Part shown: one piece after another, positions 32,538-41,761 of the stretch
Layout: each line of letters opens with the position of its first letter
Numbering within the stretch: the first letter of the stretch is position 1
Source of the DNA: Butyrivibrio sp. INlla14
Lineage (GTDB): Bacteria > Bacillota > Clostridia > Lachnospirales > Lachnospiraceae
Assembly: GCF_900102515.1 (NCBI RefSeq)
Contig: NZ_FMVS01000019.1
Location: 19,139-83,138 of the forward strand
Reading direction: 5' to 3'
DNA: 64,000 nucleotides
The notes under the pieces: model-generated
Told to the model about the DNA's origin: nothing
The model's database searches: none
Seen by the model: only the letters and a program-made list of their open reading frames with translations
Translations under genes and position numbers: made by a program

Positions 32538-34229
32538 TTAACTTCTCTTACTCTCAAGAGCTTCATTTCTCATTTCCTGAGCATTTTGCACCACTGCATC
32601 AGTAATCTTGTCACCTCCAAGGAGTCTTGCAAGTTCTCCAATGGAAGCCTCTTCAGAAAGGGCGTAGATATTAGTCACAGTCCTTCCATCTGACAAGCTC
32701 TTTTCGATCATAAAGTGCTCATCTGCCATGGCTGCAATCTGCGGAAGATGCGTGATACAAATGATCTGGTGCTCCCTCGAAAGCTGCCCAAGCTTTTTGG
32801 AAACCTTCCATGCAGTCTTGCCACTAATTCCCGCATCTATCTCATCAAAGATAAGAGTACTAATGTCATCCTTGTCGGCAACTACAGTCTTGAGCGCCAG
32901 CATTATCCTTGAAAGCTCACCACCGCTTGCAATCTTTTCAAGAGGACGAAGATCCTCCCCTGGGTTTGTAGATATCATGAACTCTACGCTATCATACCCC
33001 TTGGAAGTAACGCTATTTTCATCGCTCTTTATAGAAATCTCAAATCGAACATCCAGGAAATTCAGATCAATAAGCGCCTCCGTAAGCTTTTTCTCAAGCC
33101 CCTTAGAAGCCTTCTTCCTGATATCTGAGATCTTTTTACACAGCAAAAGAACTTTCTCTTCCTGGGCCTTGAGCTCTGCCTGTAGCTTATTTCTGTGGGC
33201 ATCAAGATCTGATAAGGTATCGAGCCTTTCCTGTTTCCTTGATAGTTCCAAAAGAACTGCCTCTATACTGCCACCATACTTGTCCTTGAGGTGGTTGATC
33301 ACATTTAGCCTGTCCTCAACCGTGTGAAATTCTTCATCATCAAACTCAAGGTCACTAATATAGCCAGACAGAGAGTGGTTGAAATCAGTCAAAAGATTTT
33401 CCACATCCGAAAGCTGGCTTAGAAGATCCTCAAGCTCGCTGTCGTAGGAAGAAACAGATGACAGTTCCCTCACAGCTCTTCCGATCATGTCAGATGCGCT
33501 CTCCTCGGACTCTCCAGAACCAGTCATAGAAAGAGCTACCCCTGCAGCTTCAGAAATCTTGCGACTATTTACCATTTTGTGGTATCTAGCTTCAAGCTGC
33601 TCATCTTCGCCGGCAACGAGTTCTGCATCAGAAATCTCAGAAACCTCAAATTCAAGAAGTTCCTGCTCTCTCATCCTGGAATTTTCATCCATGGAAGTTT
33701 CATCCAGTTTTTCTCTGATGTCCTCTAGAACACGCAGATTTTCTTTAAGCTGGGCCGGAAGATTTTTAAGATCATCCATACAATATTCATCAAGAATCTC
33801 CAGATGTTTGTTCTTGTGAAGGAGCTCCTGATGATCATTTTGTCCGTGGATATTTATCAGAATATTAGAAATGTCTTTTAACTGTCTTGCAGTGACGTTT
33901 TCCCCGCAAACCTTAGATACACTTCTACCCTGCATGAGCTTTCTCTGTATGACTACTGTTCCATCCTCATCAGGCTGGATATCCATAGCCTCCAGTAGCT
34001 TTCTCTGAGCTTCATTCTCAAGCCCAAAGACAAGCTCTACAAGAGCATATTCCTCCCCGGTTCTTATAAGGCCTGCATCGGCCTTTCCTCCCAGCGCCAG
34101 GTTCACAGAGCCAATGACTACTGATTTACCTGCACCAGTTTCTCCAGTAAGGATATTAAGTCCTTTGGAGAACTCAATCTCCTGCTCCTTAATTAGAGCA
34201 AGATTCTTAACGTGTAAACTGTATAACAT
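32538..34229 (-). CDS. recN: DNA repair protein RecN
   Basis: A 563-residue SMC-like ATPase that gathers at double-strand breaks. Walker A LTGETGAGKSVVIGS sits near the N-terminus, long coiled coils occupy about 150-370, and the C-terminal half has IASGGELSRIMLALK (signature), TLIFDEIDAGISG (Walker B) and CITHLPQIAAMADEH. It follows argR, the gene order known from Bacillus and many Firmicutes (argR-recN). Confidence 0.96.
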   Translation of the reverse strand: MLYSLHVKNLALIKEQEIEFSKGLNILTGETGAGKSVVIGSVNLALGGKADAGLIRTGEEYALVELVFGLENEAQRKLLEAMDIQPDEDGTVVIQRKLMQGRSVSKVCGENVTARQLKDISNILINIHGQNDHQELLHKNKHLEILDEYCMDDLKNLPAQLKENLRVLEDIREKLDETSMDENSRMREQELLEFEVSEISDAELVAGEDEQLEARYHKMVNSRKISEAAGVALSMTGSGESEESASDMIGRAVRELSSVSSYDSELEDLLSQLSDVENLLTDFNHSLSGYISDLEFDDEEFHTVEDRLNVINHLKDKYGGSIEAVLLELSRKQERLDTLSDLDAHRNKLQAELKAQEEKVLLLCKKISDIRKKASKGLEKKLTEALIDLNFLDVRFEISIKSDENSVTSKGYDSVEFMISTNPGEDLRPLEKIASGGELSRIMLALKTVVADKDDISTLIFDEIDAGISGKTAWKVSKKLGQLSREHQIICITHLPQIAAMADEHFMIEKSLSDGRTVTNIYALSEEASIGELARLLGGDKITDAVVQNAQEMRNEALESKRS

Positions 34230-34288
34230 ATTTCCTCATCCTTTTTCGAAATGAGAACCCCGTCTTATTTATAGTAAAAAGAACTAAC

Positions 34289-34738
34289 TCACTCCAGCAT
34301 TTCACGGAATTTATCCATTACTTCCAGGGCTTCCTCGTTAGTCTTTATAGCTATCATAATAGTGTCATCTCCCGCTATGCATCCAACAATCTGCGGCATT
34401 TCAATAGCATCAATTGCTGCTGCAAGAGCCATTGCCATTCCTGAAACTGTCTTGATAACGAGAATATTCTGAGCCAGATCCATCTTAACAAATCCGGCCT
34501 TTAGTACGCTTACATACTTGTCCTGCATAGCTTCAGGATCTGCAGATGAATAAACATACTTCTGTCTGCCGTCCTCTGTTACCTGTTTGCTGAGCTTCAT
34601 CTGCCTGATATCCCTTGAAACAGTGGCCTGAGTAACATCGTAGCCCTCATCCTTAAGAAGACTTGCCAGCTGTTCCTGAGTCTCGACTTCATATTTGGCT
34701 ATAAGCTCAATTATCTTGTCATGTCTGTTTTTTTTCAT
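34289..34738 (-). CDS. argR: Arginine repressor ArgR
   Basis: A 149-residue regulator of arginine synthesis and catabolism genes. ATG 34738 gives the family N-terminus MKKNRHDKIIELIAKYE; an upstream GTG at 34753 is less likely. The winged helix (to about residue 70) contains TQEQLASLLKDEGYDVTQAT and VSRDIRQMKL. The C-terminal hexamerisation domain has IVGCIAGDDTIMIA with the Asp residues that bind arginine. Confidence 0.94.
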   Translation of the reverse strand: MKKNRHDKIIELIAKYEVETQEQLASLLKDEGYDVTQATVSRDIRQMKLSKQVTEDGRQKYVYSSADPEAMQDKYVSVLKAGFVKMDLAQNILVIKTVSGMAMALAAAIDAIEMPQIVGCIAGDDTIMIAIKTNEEALEVMDKFREMLE

Positions 34739-34782
34739 ACAAAAGTACCCCACTCACAATATCCAGTAAATCATTACATCAT

Positions 34783-35631
34783 TTATTTATCAAATTTCTT
34801 ACCAAGAGCCTGCAAAAAGCTTACCTTGTTAAGCTTGACTATCTTGGTTGTCTTATTAGCTCTTTCTATTTCAATCCTGCTGCCTGTCTGAAGTTCCAGC
34901 CTTCCGCTTCCGTCAAAATAAGCAATTGACTTCTGCACAGCTCCACCTCTGCCCTCTCTCATGACCACTGTTATCTTGGTCTTATCTGAAAGAACCATAC
35001 TCCTTGAATTAATAGTATGTGGACAGATAGGAGTAATCAGGATCATATTGGCTGAAGGCTCAACGATAGGACCTCCCGCTGACAGGCTGTAACCTGTTGA
35101 ACCTGTCGGAGTTGAAATTGCAATTCCATCTGCGTGATAATTGCAAAGAAACATATCGTTTACATATATGTCAAAGTTGATAATAGAAAACTCTCCAGCT
35201 CTGGTAATAATAATGTCATTGAGGGCGTAGTCGTGTTTGTCATCAACAACTCCATAGAGCATCATCCTGTCTTCTATATCATAGTCACCTGCAAGGAGCT
35301 GACGCAGAGCATCATCAACATTTCCAACCTCTACATCTGCAAGATATCCAAGTGTACCCAAGTTTACACCAATAAGCGGAACATCAAGGTAAGCTGCGCT
35401 TCTTGCTGCCTGCAGCATTGTTCCGTCTCCGCCCAGGACTATGCAGCATTCTGCCTCTTCTGGTATCACACTTAAAAAATCTCTAGATACTTTGTTATCT
35501 GATTCCTGCTTGTCTATGTTTTCTGCTATTACACATTTCTTGCCATGACTTTCAAGGTATTCCTTGATGTGCATAGTCATTTCAAGATTCTTGTCCTTGT
35601 CCTTGTTAGTAACTAAGCAAAAGCAATCCAT
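34783..35631 (-). CDS. nadK: NAD kinase
   Basis: A 282-residue enzyme that makes NADP from NAD and ATP. The family motifs are clear: VLGGDGTMLQAAR (GGDGT), GVNLGTLGYLADV, YHADGIAISTPTGSTGYSLS and the Asp-containing loop between. It lies three bases after tlyA and before argR, as in many Clostridia. Confidence 0.95.
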   Translation of the reverse strand: MDCFCLVTNKDKDKNLEMTMHIKEYLESHGKKCVIAENIDKQESDNKVSRDFLSVIPEEAECCIVLGGDGTMLQAARSAAYLDVPLIGVNLGTLGYLADVEVGNVDDALRQLLAGDYDIEDRMMLYGVVDDKHDYALNDIIITRAGEFSIINFDIYVNDMFLCNYHADGIAISTPTGSTGYSLSAGGPIVEPSANMILITPICPHTINSRSMVLSDKTKITVVMREGRGGAVQKSIAYFDGSGRLELQTGSRIEIERANKTTKIVKLNKVSFLQALGKKFDK

Positions 35632-35633
35632 AA

Positions 35634-36536
35634 TTATTTATCTAAGCTCCCATGCGCTCTTGCAACAGTTTCTGCAATGAGCTTTTCCATTTCAGGGCTA
35701 TGTGAAAAGCCATCGCCCTGCTCCTCCACAACTTTAAGTGTCTTCTCTCCCTCAGCCTCAGTCAGCTCTTTTACCCTGTCATTAGCTTCTGGGTTCTTGC
35801 TGATGTGGACCAGATACTCAATATTACCCTCCGGCCCCTTAATAGGCGAATAATCAAGATGAAGAACATCAAAACCGGCTATATCCACGAAATCAATGAT
35901 CCTATGGACAACTTCCTCATGAACCTTGGGGTCTCTTACAACTCCCTTTTTACCGACTTTTTCTTTGCCAGCCTCAAACTGAGGCTTTATAAGGCATACC
36001 ATCTCGCCTCTGTCTCTAAGAAGCCTTCTTGCTGGCAACAGAATCTTCGTAAGGGAGATAAAAGATACATCGCAGGAAGCAAAGTCCAGGTCGTCCTGAA
36101 TGTCGTCCCTTACCATATACCTGAAATTGGTCTTCTCCATGCATACTACGCGGTCATCGCTTCTAAGCTTCCAGTCCAGCTGGCCATGGCCCACATCCAC
36201 CGAATACACCTTGGATGCACCATTTTGAAGCATGCAGTCAGTAAATCCGCCTGTAGAAGCTCCAATATCCATACAAATCTTATTTTCAAGAGAAAAGTCA
36301 AAGTTATTGACAGCCTTTTCAAGCTTGAGCCCGCCTCGGCTCACGTAGGGAAGTGTATCTCCCCTGACTTCAAGGCTTGTTATCTTGGCTTCCTCAAAGG
36401 TTGTTCCAGGCTTGTCCTCTCTTTGTCCGTTGACAAAAACTTCTCCGGCCATTATAAGTGTCTTGGCCTTTTCTCTTGAAGGCGCAAGTCCTCTGTTTAC
36501 AAGAAGAACATCCAGCCTCTCTTTTTCTTTTGCCAT
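35634..36536 (-). CDS. tlyA: TlyA-family rRNA 2'-O-methyltransferase
   Basis: A 300-residue protein with an N-terminal S4 RNA-binding domain (about 5-65, RLDVLLVNRGLAPSREKAKT) and an FtsJ-type SAM methyltransferase domain with CMDIGASTGGFTDCML and LLRDRGEMVCLIKPQFE. TlyA enzymes methylate cytidines in 16S and/or 23S rRNA and influence capreomycin susceptibility; older annotations call them hemolysins. It sits between dxs and nadK in a conserved order. Confidence 0.92.
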   Translation of the reverse strand: MAKEKERLDVLLVNRGLAPSREKAKTLIMAGEVFVNGQREDKPGTTFEEAKITSLEVRGDTLPYVSRGGLKLEKAVNNFDFSLENKICMDIGASTGGFTDCMLQNGASKVYSVDVGHGQLDWKLRSDDRVVCMEKTNFRYMVRDDIQDDLDFASCDVSFISLTKILLPARRLLRDRGEMVCLIKPQFEAGKEKVGKKGVVRDPKVHEEVVHRIIDFVDIAGFDVLHLDYSPIKGPEGNIEYLVHISKNPEANDRVKELTEAEGEKTLKVVEEQGDGFSHSPEMEKLIAETVARAHGSLDK

Positions 36537-36545
36537 AATCTTTCC

Positions 36546-38399
36546 TTATTTCCTAATTTCTTCAAGTACACGGTTTGCAACAGACTCAGGGTCCATTGAA
36601 AGCTCCTTGTAGAGCTGGTCTACGCTTCCGTGTGTCACAAACTTATCTGGTATTGCAATTGATAAGACGGATGCATCAATCCTGTTCTCATCGATATACT
36701 TTCTGACTTTCTCTCCATAGCCGCCTGTAGCCACGTTTTCTTCCATTGTTACAAACAACTTGTGAGTCTTGCTGGCTGCGTGGATATAGTCAGTGTCAAT
36801 AGGCTTTACAAATCTGGCATTAACAAGTGAACACTTAATGCCATTTTCCTTGAGGATTTCTCTTGTCTTTTCAGCGATCTTGACCATGCTGCCTACAGCC
36901 AAAAGACATACATCCTTCTCTTCATAAATAGGCTCGCACTTGCCCATGACAATAGGAGCTCTGAACTCCTGAAGCCCTGAATAAGCGTTGCCTCTTGGAT
37001 ATCTGACTGTGATAGGTCCGTCAAAATCCACCGCAAACTTTAGCATATCTGAAAGTTCCCATTTATTCTTTGGGGCCATGATATGCATGTTAGGCATAGT
37101 CGACATATAGGAAAGATCGAAGATTCCCTGATGGGTTTCTCCATCACTTCCCACAAGTCCTGCCCTGTCTATAGCAAACACAACTGGAAGATTCTGAAGG
37201 CAGACATCTTCTAATATCTGATCATATGCTCTTTGTAAAAAAGATGAATAAACCGCAAACACAGGCTTGTACCCGCCTATAGCCATGCCTGCCGCAAAGG
37301 TAACAGCGTGTTCCTCTGCTATTCCTGCATCCACAAATCTGTCAGGATACATGTTGCGGAATCTCTTAAGTCCCGTACCATCTGCCATAGCAGCTGTGAT
37401 GGCAACCACCTTGTCATCCCTTGCCCCTAGCTTACACATTACAGTACTGAAAATATCCTGGTAATTAGCAGTAGTCCTGGGATTTCTGGGAAGCCCGTTC
37501 TCTATAAGGAAAGGCTCTGTTCCGTGGAATCTTGCAGGGTGCCTCTCTGCAGGCTCAAAGCCCTTGCCCTTCTTGGTCATAACGTGGATCATGACAGCTT
37601 TTTTGACCTTCTTGGCTTCCTTTATGGTTCTGACAAGAGCCTGGGTATCATGTCCATCAACAGGTCCCAGATAAGTAATTCCAAGGTTTTCAAAGACCAT
37701 TCCTGGTATAAAGAGCTGCTTAAAGCTGTTCTTGGCACGTCTGATGCTGTCAACCATCTTGGGATTGGAATTACGAAGCTGTTCATAAACATCCCACTTA
37801 AGGTTAAGGTAGCCTTCTGCAGTACGGACAGAATCAAGGTATCTTCTCATTCCGCCAACGCTCTCAGAAATAGACATTTCATTGTCGTTGAGGATTATGA
37901 TGTAGTTGGTCTCAAGCTTGGCTGCGTTGTTGAGAGCTTCATAAGCAAGGCCTCCAGTAAGAGAGCCATCTCCAATAACAGAAACAACTGTATAATCCTC
38001 TCCCTTAAGGTCTCTGGCCTTGACCATTCCAAGACCTGCAGAAATAGAGGTAGAGCTGTGTCCTGTATCAAAACAGTCGGTGTCTGACTCGCTTCTCTTA
38101 GGAAAGCCGCTCATGCCGCCAAACTGGCGCAGGTGGTCGAACTGATCCTTTCTGCCAGTTAAAAGCTTATGAGTGTAGCACTGATGTCCTACGTCCCAGA
38201 TTATCTTATCCTCAGGAAGATCAAGTGCAACGTGGAGAGCCATAGTAAGCTCTACAGTTCCAAGATTAGATGCCAGGTGTCCACCTGTGACAGATAGCTT
38301 TTCTATTAAAAATTGTCTTATCTCCTGGGCAAGCTCAGGATATTTCGACTTGGGAATATCCTTGATGTCCCCGGTTTTATTTATCTGATCAAGAAGCAT
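36546..38399 (-). CDS. dxs: 1-deoxy-D-xylulose-5-phosphate synthase
   Basis: A 617-residue thiamine-diphosphate enzyme that starts the non-mevalonate isoprenoid pathway from pyruvate and glyceraldehyde 3-phosphate. Diagnostic parts are GDGSLTGGLAYEALNNA (ThDP/Mg site), WDVGHQCYTHKLLTGR, and the transketolase pyrimidine domain with AIAEEHAVTFAAGMA. It is 23 bases upstream of the tlyA-nadK part and follows ispA, linking the first step with prenyl chain synthesis. Confidence 0.96.
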   Translation of the reverse strand: MLLDQINKTGDIKDIPKSKYPELAQEIRQFLIEKLSVTGGHLASNLGTVELTMALHVALDLPEDKIIWDVGHQCYTHKLLTGRKDQFDHLRQFGGMSGFPKRSESDTDCFDTGHSSTSISAGLGMVKARDLKGEDYTVVSVIGDGSLTGGLAYEALNNAAKLETNYIIILNDNEMSISESVGGMRRYLDSVRTAEGYLNLKWDVYEQLRNSNPKMVDSIRRAKNSFKQLFIPGMVFENLGITYLGPVDGHDTQALVRTIKEAKKVKKAVMIHVMTKKGKGFEPAERHPARFHGTEPFLIENGLPRNPRTTANYQDIFSTVMCKLGARDDKVVAITAAMADGTGLKRFRNMYPDRFVDAGIAEEHAVTFAAGMAIGGYKPVFAVYSSFLQRAYDQILEDVCLQNLPVVFAIDRAGLVGSDGETHQGIFDLSYMSTMPNMHIMAPKNKWELSDMLKFAVDFDGPITVRYPRGNAYSGLQEFRAPIVMGKCEPIYEEKDVCLLAVGSMVKIAEKTREILKENGIKCSLVNARFVKPIDTDYIHAASKTHKLFVTMEENVATGGYGEKVRKYIDENRIDASVLSIAIPDKFVTHGSVDQLYKELSMDPESVANRVLEEIRK

Positions 38400-38422
38400 T
38401 TCTCCGCTCCCTTCATTTCGTA

Positions 38423-39364
38423 TTACTTTTGTCTATAGATGAGGTAGTTAAAGAGCTGATCAAGAAAGCTTCCCTTAAATCCAAGCTCCTCTAAAATATT
38501 CATAGCCTCATCCGATAGCTCTTTTACCTTGGAAACAGCATTGTCCATTCCATAAAGGCTCACATAGGTGCTCTTGCCATTCTTCTCATCGGAGCCGATT
38601 GGCTTTCCAAGGACCTCTGCTGTGCTGGTGATATCAAGAATATCATCCTGGATCTGGAAGGCGATTCCAACGTTGCTGCCAGCCTTCTCAATCTGAGAAA
38701 CCTGGGCAGAAGTCGCTCCACCAAGGATAGCCCCTATCATAAGACTTGATTCTATCAGGGCTCCAGTCTTGTTTTCATCTATGTAATGAAGAGTATCCTT
38801 CATCTCATCATCTGCTATATCCGTTGCATTCTCGGCGCAGATATCAGCGCACTGACCGCCAACCATGCCGTAGATTCCGGCTTTTTCAGTAAGCACCTTA
38901 AGTGCTGCCATATACCTGTTTGAAGTTTCGCCGTCAAAAAGAGATAGCTCTTTTCCCTTTATAGCACCTAATACCGCGGTTTCATAGGCAAGATTTAAAA
39001 GGCCATCCCCTGCAAGGGTAGCCATCCCAGCCCCATATACAGCGTGGGTTGTCTTCCTGCCTCTTCTGTACTCATCATTATCCATAGCCGGGAGATCATC
39101 GTGAACAAGAGAATATGTGTGGATCATCTCCATGGCCGCCATAAATGGCCTAATAACGTCCTCGCTTGCATTCTCTCCAGCAAAAAGTTTGTAAGCTTCA
39201 AGCATCATCATAGGCCTTAGCCTCTTGCCGCCTGCCATAAGACTGTAATTCATAGCCTCGATAACAGTTCTTGCGTAGCCTGACTCTTTTGGTAAAAAAG
39301 CTTTCAAAACCTCTTCTATACGAGATGCCTTATCCGATAGTCTGTTTTCAAAGTCGCTTCCCAT
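38423..39364 (-). CDS. ispA: Polyprenyl (farnesyl/geranyl) diphosphate synthase
   Basis: A 313-residue trans-prenyltransferase that condenses isopentenyl diphosphate with allylic diphosphates. The first aspartate-rich motif is LVHDDLPAMDNDEYRRG, the second IAFQIQDDILDI. The size fits farnesyl diphosphate synthase. The gene starts five bases after xseB, the usual xseA-xseB-ispA-dxs order. Confidence 0.94.
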   Translation of the reverse strand: MGSDFENRLSDKASRIEEVLKAFLPKESGYARTVIEAMNYSLMAGGKRLRPMMMLEAYKLFAGENASEDVIRPFMAAMEMIHTYSLVHDDLPAMDNDEYRRGRKTTHAVYGAGMATLAGDGLLNLAYETAVLGAIKGKELSLFDGETSNRYMAALKVLTEKAGIYGMVGGQCADICAENATDIADDEMKDTLHYIDENKTGALIESSLMIGAILGGATSAQVSQIEKAGSNVGIAFQIQDDILDITSTAEVLGKPIGSDEKNGKSTYVSLYGMDNAVSKVKELSDEAMNILEELGFKGSFLDQLFNYLIYRQK

Positions 39365-39369
39365 AGTAC

Positions 39370-39612
39370 TTATTCAAAGTCTGTAAGACTTCCATCCTCC
39401 GCAATTTTCTGAACTTTTTTCTCTACTTCCTCTATAGTCTCGTGGGCATATTTAAGAAGTTCCATGCCTTTCTGGTACTGCTTAAAAGAATCCTCAAGAC
39501 TGATCTCATCGCTGTCCAGAGCCTGGATCTTTGCCTCTATTTCAGCAAAGGCCTCTTCTACAGAGAGCTTTTTATCCTGCTGTATTTCTTCTTCCTTTTT
39601 CCTTGGTGCCAT
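39370..39612 (-). CDS. xseB: Exodeoxyribonuclease VII small subunit
   Basis: An 80-residue helical protein with the XseB core SVEEAFAEIEAKIQALDSDE and LEDSFKQYQKGMELLK. It binds the large subunit XseA, encoded just upstream, and supports processive single-strand DNA degradation. Confidence 0.94.
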   Translation of the reverse strand: MAPRKKEEEIQQDKKLSVEEAFAEIEAKIQALDSDEISLEDSFKQYQKGMELLKYAHETIEEVEKKVQKIAEDGSLTDFE

Positions 39613-39635
39613 ATCTATCTCCTGTGTCCCTGCAA

Positions 39636-40856
39636 CTAATTGCTCTGGTAGTTCATCTCGGTTGCCTCTGTAACCTGAGCCTTAATCTTACCATCTGTCA
39701 CGTATAAAGAAATCTCGTCACCCTTTTTAACTTGGCTGATGCTGCGGATATTGCTGCCATCAGAGGCTGCCGCATAGGAGTAACCGCCCTTAAGCCTGTC
39801 AAGTGGCGATAAGCCTTTTAGTCTTTCAATATCAACCTCAAGCCTGTGCCTGTAACTTAAGACTTTCCTGTCCATCAGCCCCTGTAGCTGGTCCTGATAC
39901 TGATCCATCCTAAGGAGTCTGTCCTTGATCTTACCCATAGGACTTAAAAGACGAAGTGACTCTTTATACCTTGTCTCCTGCATCTTCAGATCAGAAATCC
40001 GCCTGTCCATGGACCTATGAAGGGAATAAGCATAGTCCTGAAGATCCTGCAAGAATCTCTCGTATTCAAAAACAGCAATCTCTGCCGCCGCAGAAGGTGT
40101 AGGTGCTCTTCTGTCCGCAACATAGTCCGCTATTGTAGTATCCGTTTCGTGTCCAACTGCTGAAATAATTGGAATAGGGCAATCGAAAATGGCCTGAGCC
40201 ACTATCTCTTCATTGAATGCCCATAAGTCTTCTATAGAACCTCCGCCTCGGCCCACAATGATAACGTCTACCTGTTTCTGTGTTAAGGCTTCTATGCCTC
40301 TTACTATACTCTCAGGAGCCTCATCACCCTGAACTATAGCGGGATAAAGAACTATCTGGATATGTGGATTTCTTCTGGTGGCAACGTTTATGATGTCACG
40401 CACCGCTGCTCCCGTAGGGGCTGTAACAACGCCGAGAGTATGTATATATCTGGGGATAGGCTGTTTGTACTCAGCAGCAAAAAGCCCCATTTCTGACAAT
40501 CTCTTTTTAAGCTCTTCATAGCGCTCATAAAGAGCACCAGCTCCGTCCAATAAAATTTCCCTGGCATAGAGCTGATACTTGCCGTCTCTTTCATATACAT
40601 CTATGGTCCCGGTGATCTTGACCTGCTGGCCTTCCTTCATCTGGAATTTCAGGCCGCCTCTTTCTCTGTCCCCCCGGAACATAACACAGGCAATAGCGCC
40701 TCCGGCATCCTTGAGTGTAAAATAGATATGACCGGAGGAATGATATTTGCAATTGCTCACTTCTCCCTTAACAGTAATGGACTTTAAAAGAAAGTCCTGA
40801 GTGAACATGTTCTTTATGTATGCATTAACCTGTGTGACTGTATATTCACTGCGCAA
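39636..40856 (-). CDS. xseA: Exodeoxyribonuclease VII large subunit
   Basis: A 406-residue nuclease subunit. The N-terminal OB fold (about 3-100) starts YTVTQVNAYIKNMF, and the catalytic domain has GAAVRDIINVATRRNP, VIIVGRGGGSIEDLWAFNEE and HETDTTIADYVADRRAPTPS. It overlaps the end of nusB by 11 bases. With XseB it degrades single-stranded DNA in repair. Confidence 0.95.
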   Translation of the reverse strand: MRSEYTVTQVNAYIKNMFTQDFLLKSITVKGEVSNCKYHSSGHIYFTLKDAGGAIACVMFRGDRERGGLKFQMKEGQQVKITGTIDVYERDGKYQLYAREILLDGAGALYERYEELKKRLSEMGLFAAEYKQPIPRYIHTLGVVTAPTGAAVRDIINVATRRNPHIQIVLYPAIVQGDEAPESIVRGIEALTQKQVDVIIVGRGGGSIEDLWAFNEEIVAQAIFDCPIPIISAVGHETDTTIADYVADRRAPTPSAAAEIAVFEYERFLQDLQDYAYSLHRSMDRRISDLKMQETRYKESLRLLSPMGKIKDRLLRMDQYQDQLQGLMDRKVLSYRHRLEVDIERLKGLSPLDRLKGGYSYAAASDGSNIRSISQVKKGDEISLYVTDGKIKAQVTEATEMNYQSN

Positions 40857-41247
40857 ATTTAGCTAACACTCCATTTACAAATGCTGGTGAACCATCCTGT
40901 CCAAACTTCTTGGCAAGTTCAACAGCTTCATTGATAGCAACACCTGTAGGAACTGACTCATCGTACTGGATCTCGTATACAGCAAGTCTGATGATAGTAA
41001 GATCAACCTTGGCCATACGCTTAGTATCCCAGCCTGTTGCCTTCTCATTGATAGCCTTGTCGATGTCCTCGAGCTTCTCAGCTATCTTCTCATATTTGTC
41101 TCTGATGTAATCAGCGTCTGACTTGGAAAAATCAAGGTCGCCCTCTGTTGTAAAGAGTTCCTCCTGCTCAGACATTTCTTCCTTGGTGTTAAATTCAACA
41201 CGAAAGAGCAGCTGGAAAATCTGCTCTCTAAGTTCTGTTCTATTCAT
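40846..41247 (-). CDS. nusB: Transcription antitermination factor NusB
   Basis: A 133-residue all-helical RNA-binding protein acting in rRNA antitermination with NusE. Typical are RTELREQIFQLLFRVEF and AVYEIQYDESVPTGVAINEA, then VELAKKFGQDGSPAFVNGVL. It precedes xseA with an overlap. Confidence 0.94.
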   Translation of the reverse strand: MNRTELREQIFQLLFRVEFNTKEEMSEQEELFTTEGDLDFSKSDADYIRDKYEKIAEKLEDIDKAINEKATGWDTKRMAKVDLTIIRLAVYEIQYDESVPTGVAINEAVELAKKFGQDGSPAFVNGVLAKFAQ

Positions 41248-41317
41248 ATTTATTATCCATTCTAAAAAAGTAGTATATCAGTTACTCTTGCGGTTTCTCA
41301 TCCGCGGCTCTGTGATA

Positions 41318-41671
41318 TCAAGCCTTAGGCATTACGATTCCTGCGATCCTGATATTAACATCAGTAACCTCAAGGCCTGTCATGTTCTCTATAGTAGTCT
41401 TAACACGAGTCTGAGCCTGCTGGCAAGTTGCTGGAATGTTGTAGCCATAAGCCATCATAAGTGAAAGATCAACCTTGACATCAGATGAACCGATCATGAC
41501 CTTGGCACCCTTGGATAAGTTCTTGCGGCTTACCTTCTCAAGAGTATCACTTACAAATCCTCCTGCCATTGCTGAAACGCCGTCAACCTCAAGAGCTGCC
41601 AAAGCAGCAATTCTTGCTACAACGTCATCCGCAATCTTAACTGATCCAATCTCTGCTAACTCTTTACCCAT
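41318..41671 (-). CDS. Asp23/Gls24-family envelope stress protein
   Basis: A 117-residue protein of the Asp23 family: GSVKIADDVVARIAALAALE near the N-terminus and VNIRIAGIVMP at the end. In Clostridia and Bacilli such genes sit just before nusB, as here (71 bases). The proteins associate with the membrane and are linked to envelope stress. Confidence 0.92.
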   Translation of the reverse strand: MGKELAEIGSVKIADDVVARIAALAALEVDGVSAMAGGFVSDTLEKVSRKNLSKGAKVMIGSSDVKVDLSLMMAYGYNIPATCQQAQTRVKTTIENMTGLEVTDVNIRIAGIVMPKA

Positions 41672-41761
41672 TTTATCTACTCCTCATTGTTGTGAAGTTT
41701 ATTCTGAATTATTATACCATATATCAAGCCGTTTGGCATAAATACTGCATAGGCCGTAAAT

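Noticed and set aside
35805..36479. Long plus-strand frames opposite tlyA, dxs and the transglutaminase gene (also 37524..38087 and 42062..42757)
   Set aside because: They are antisense shadows of well-supported genes on the minus strand.
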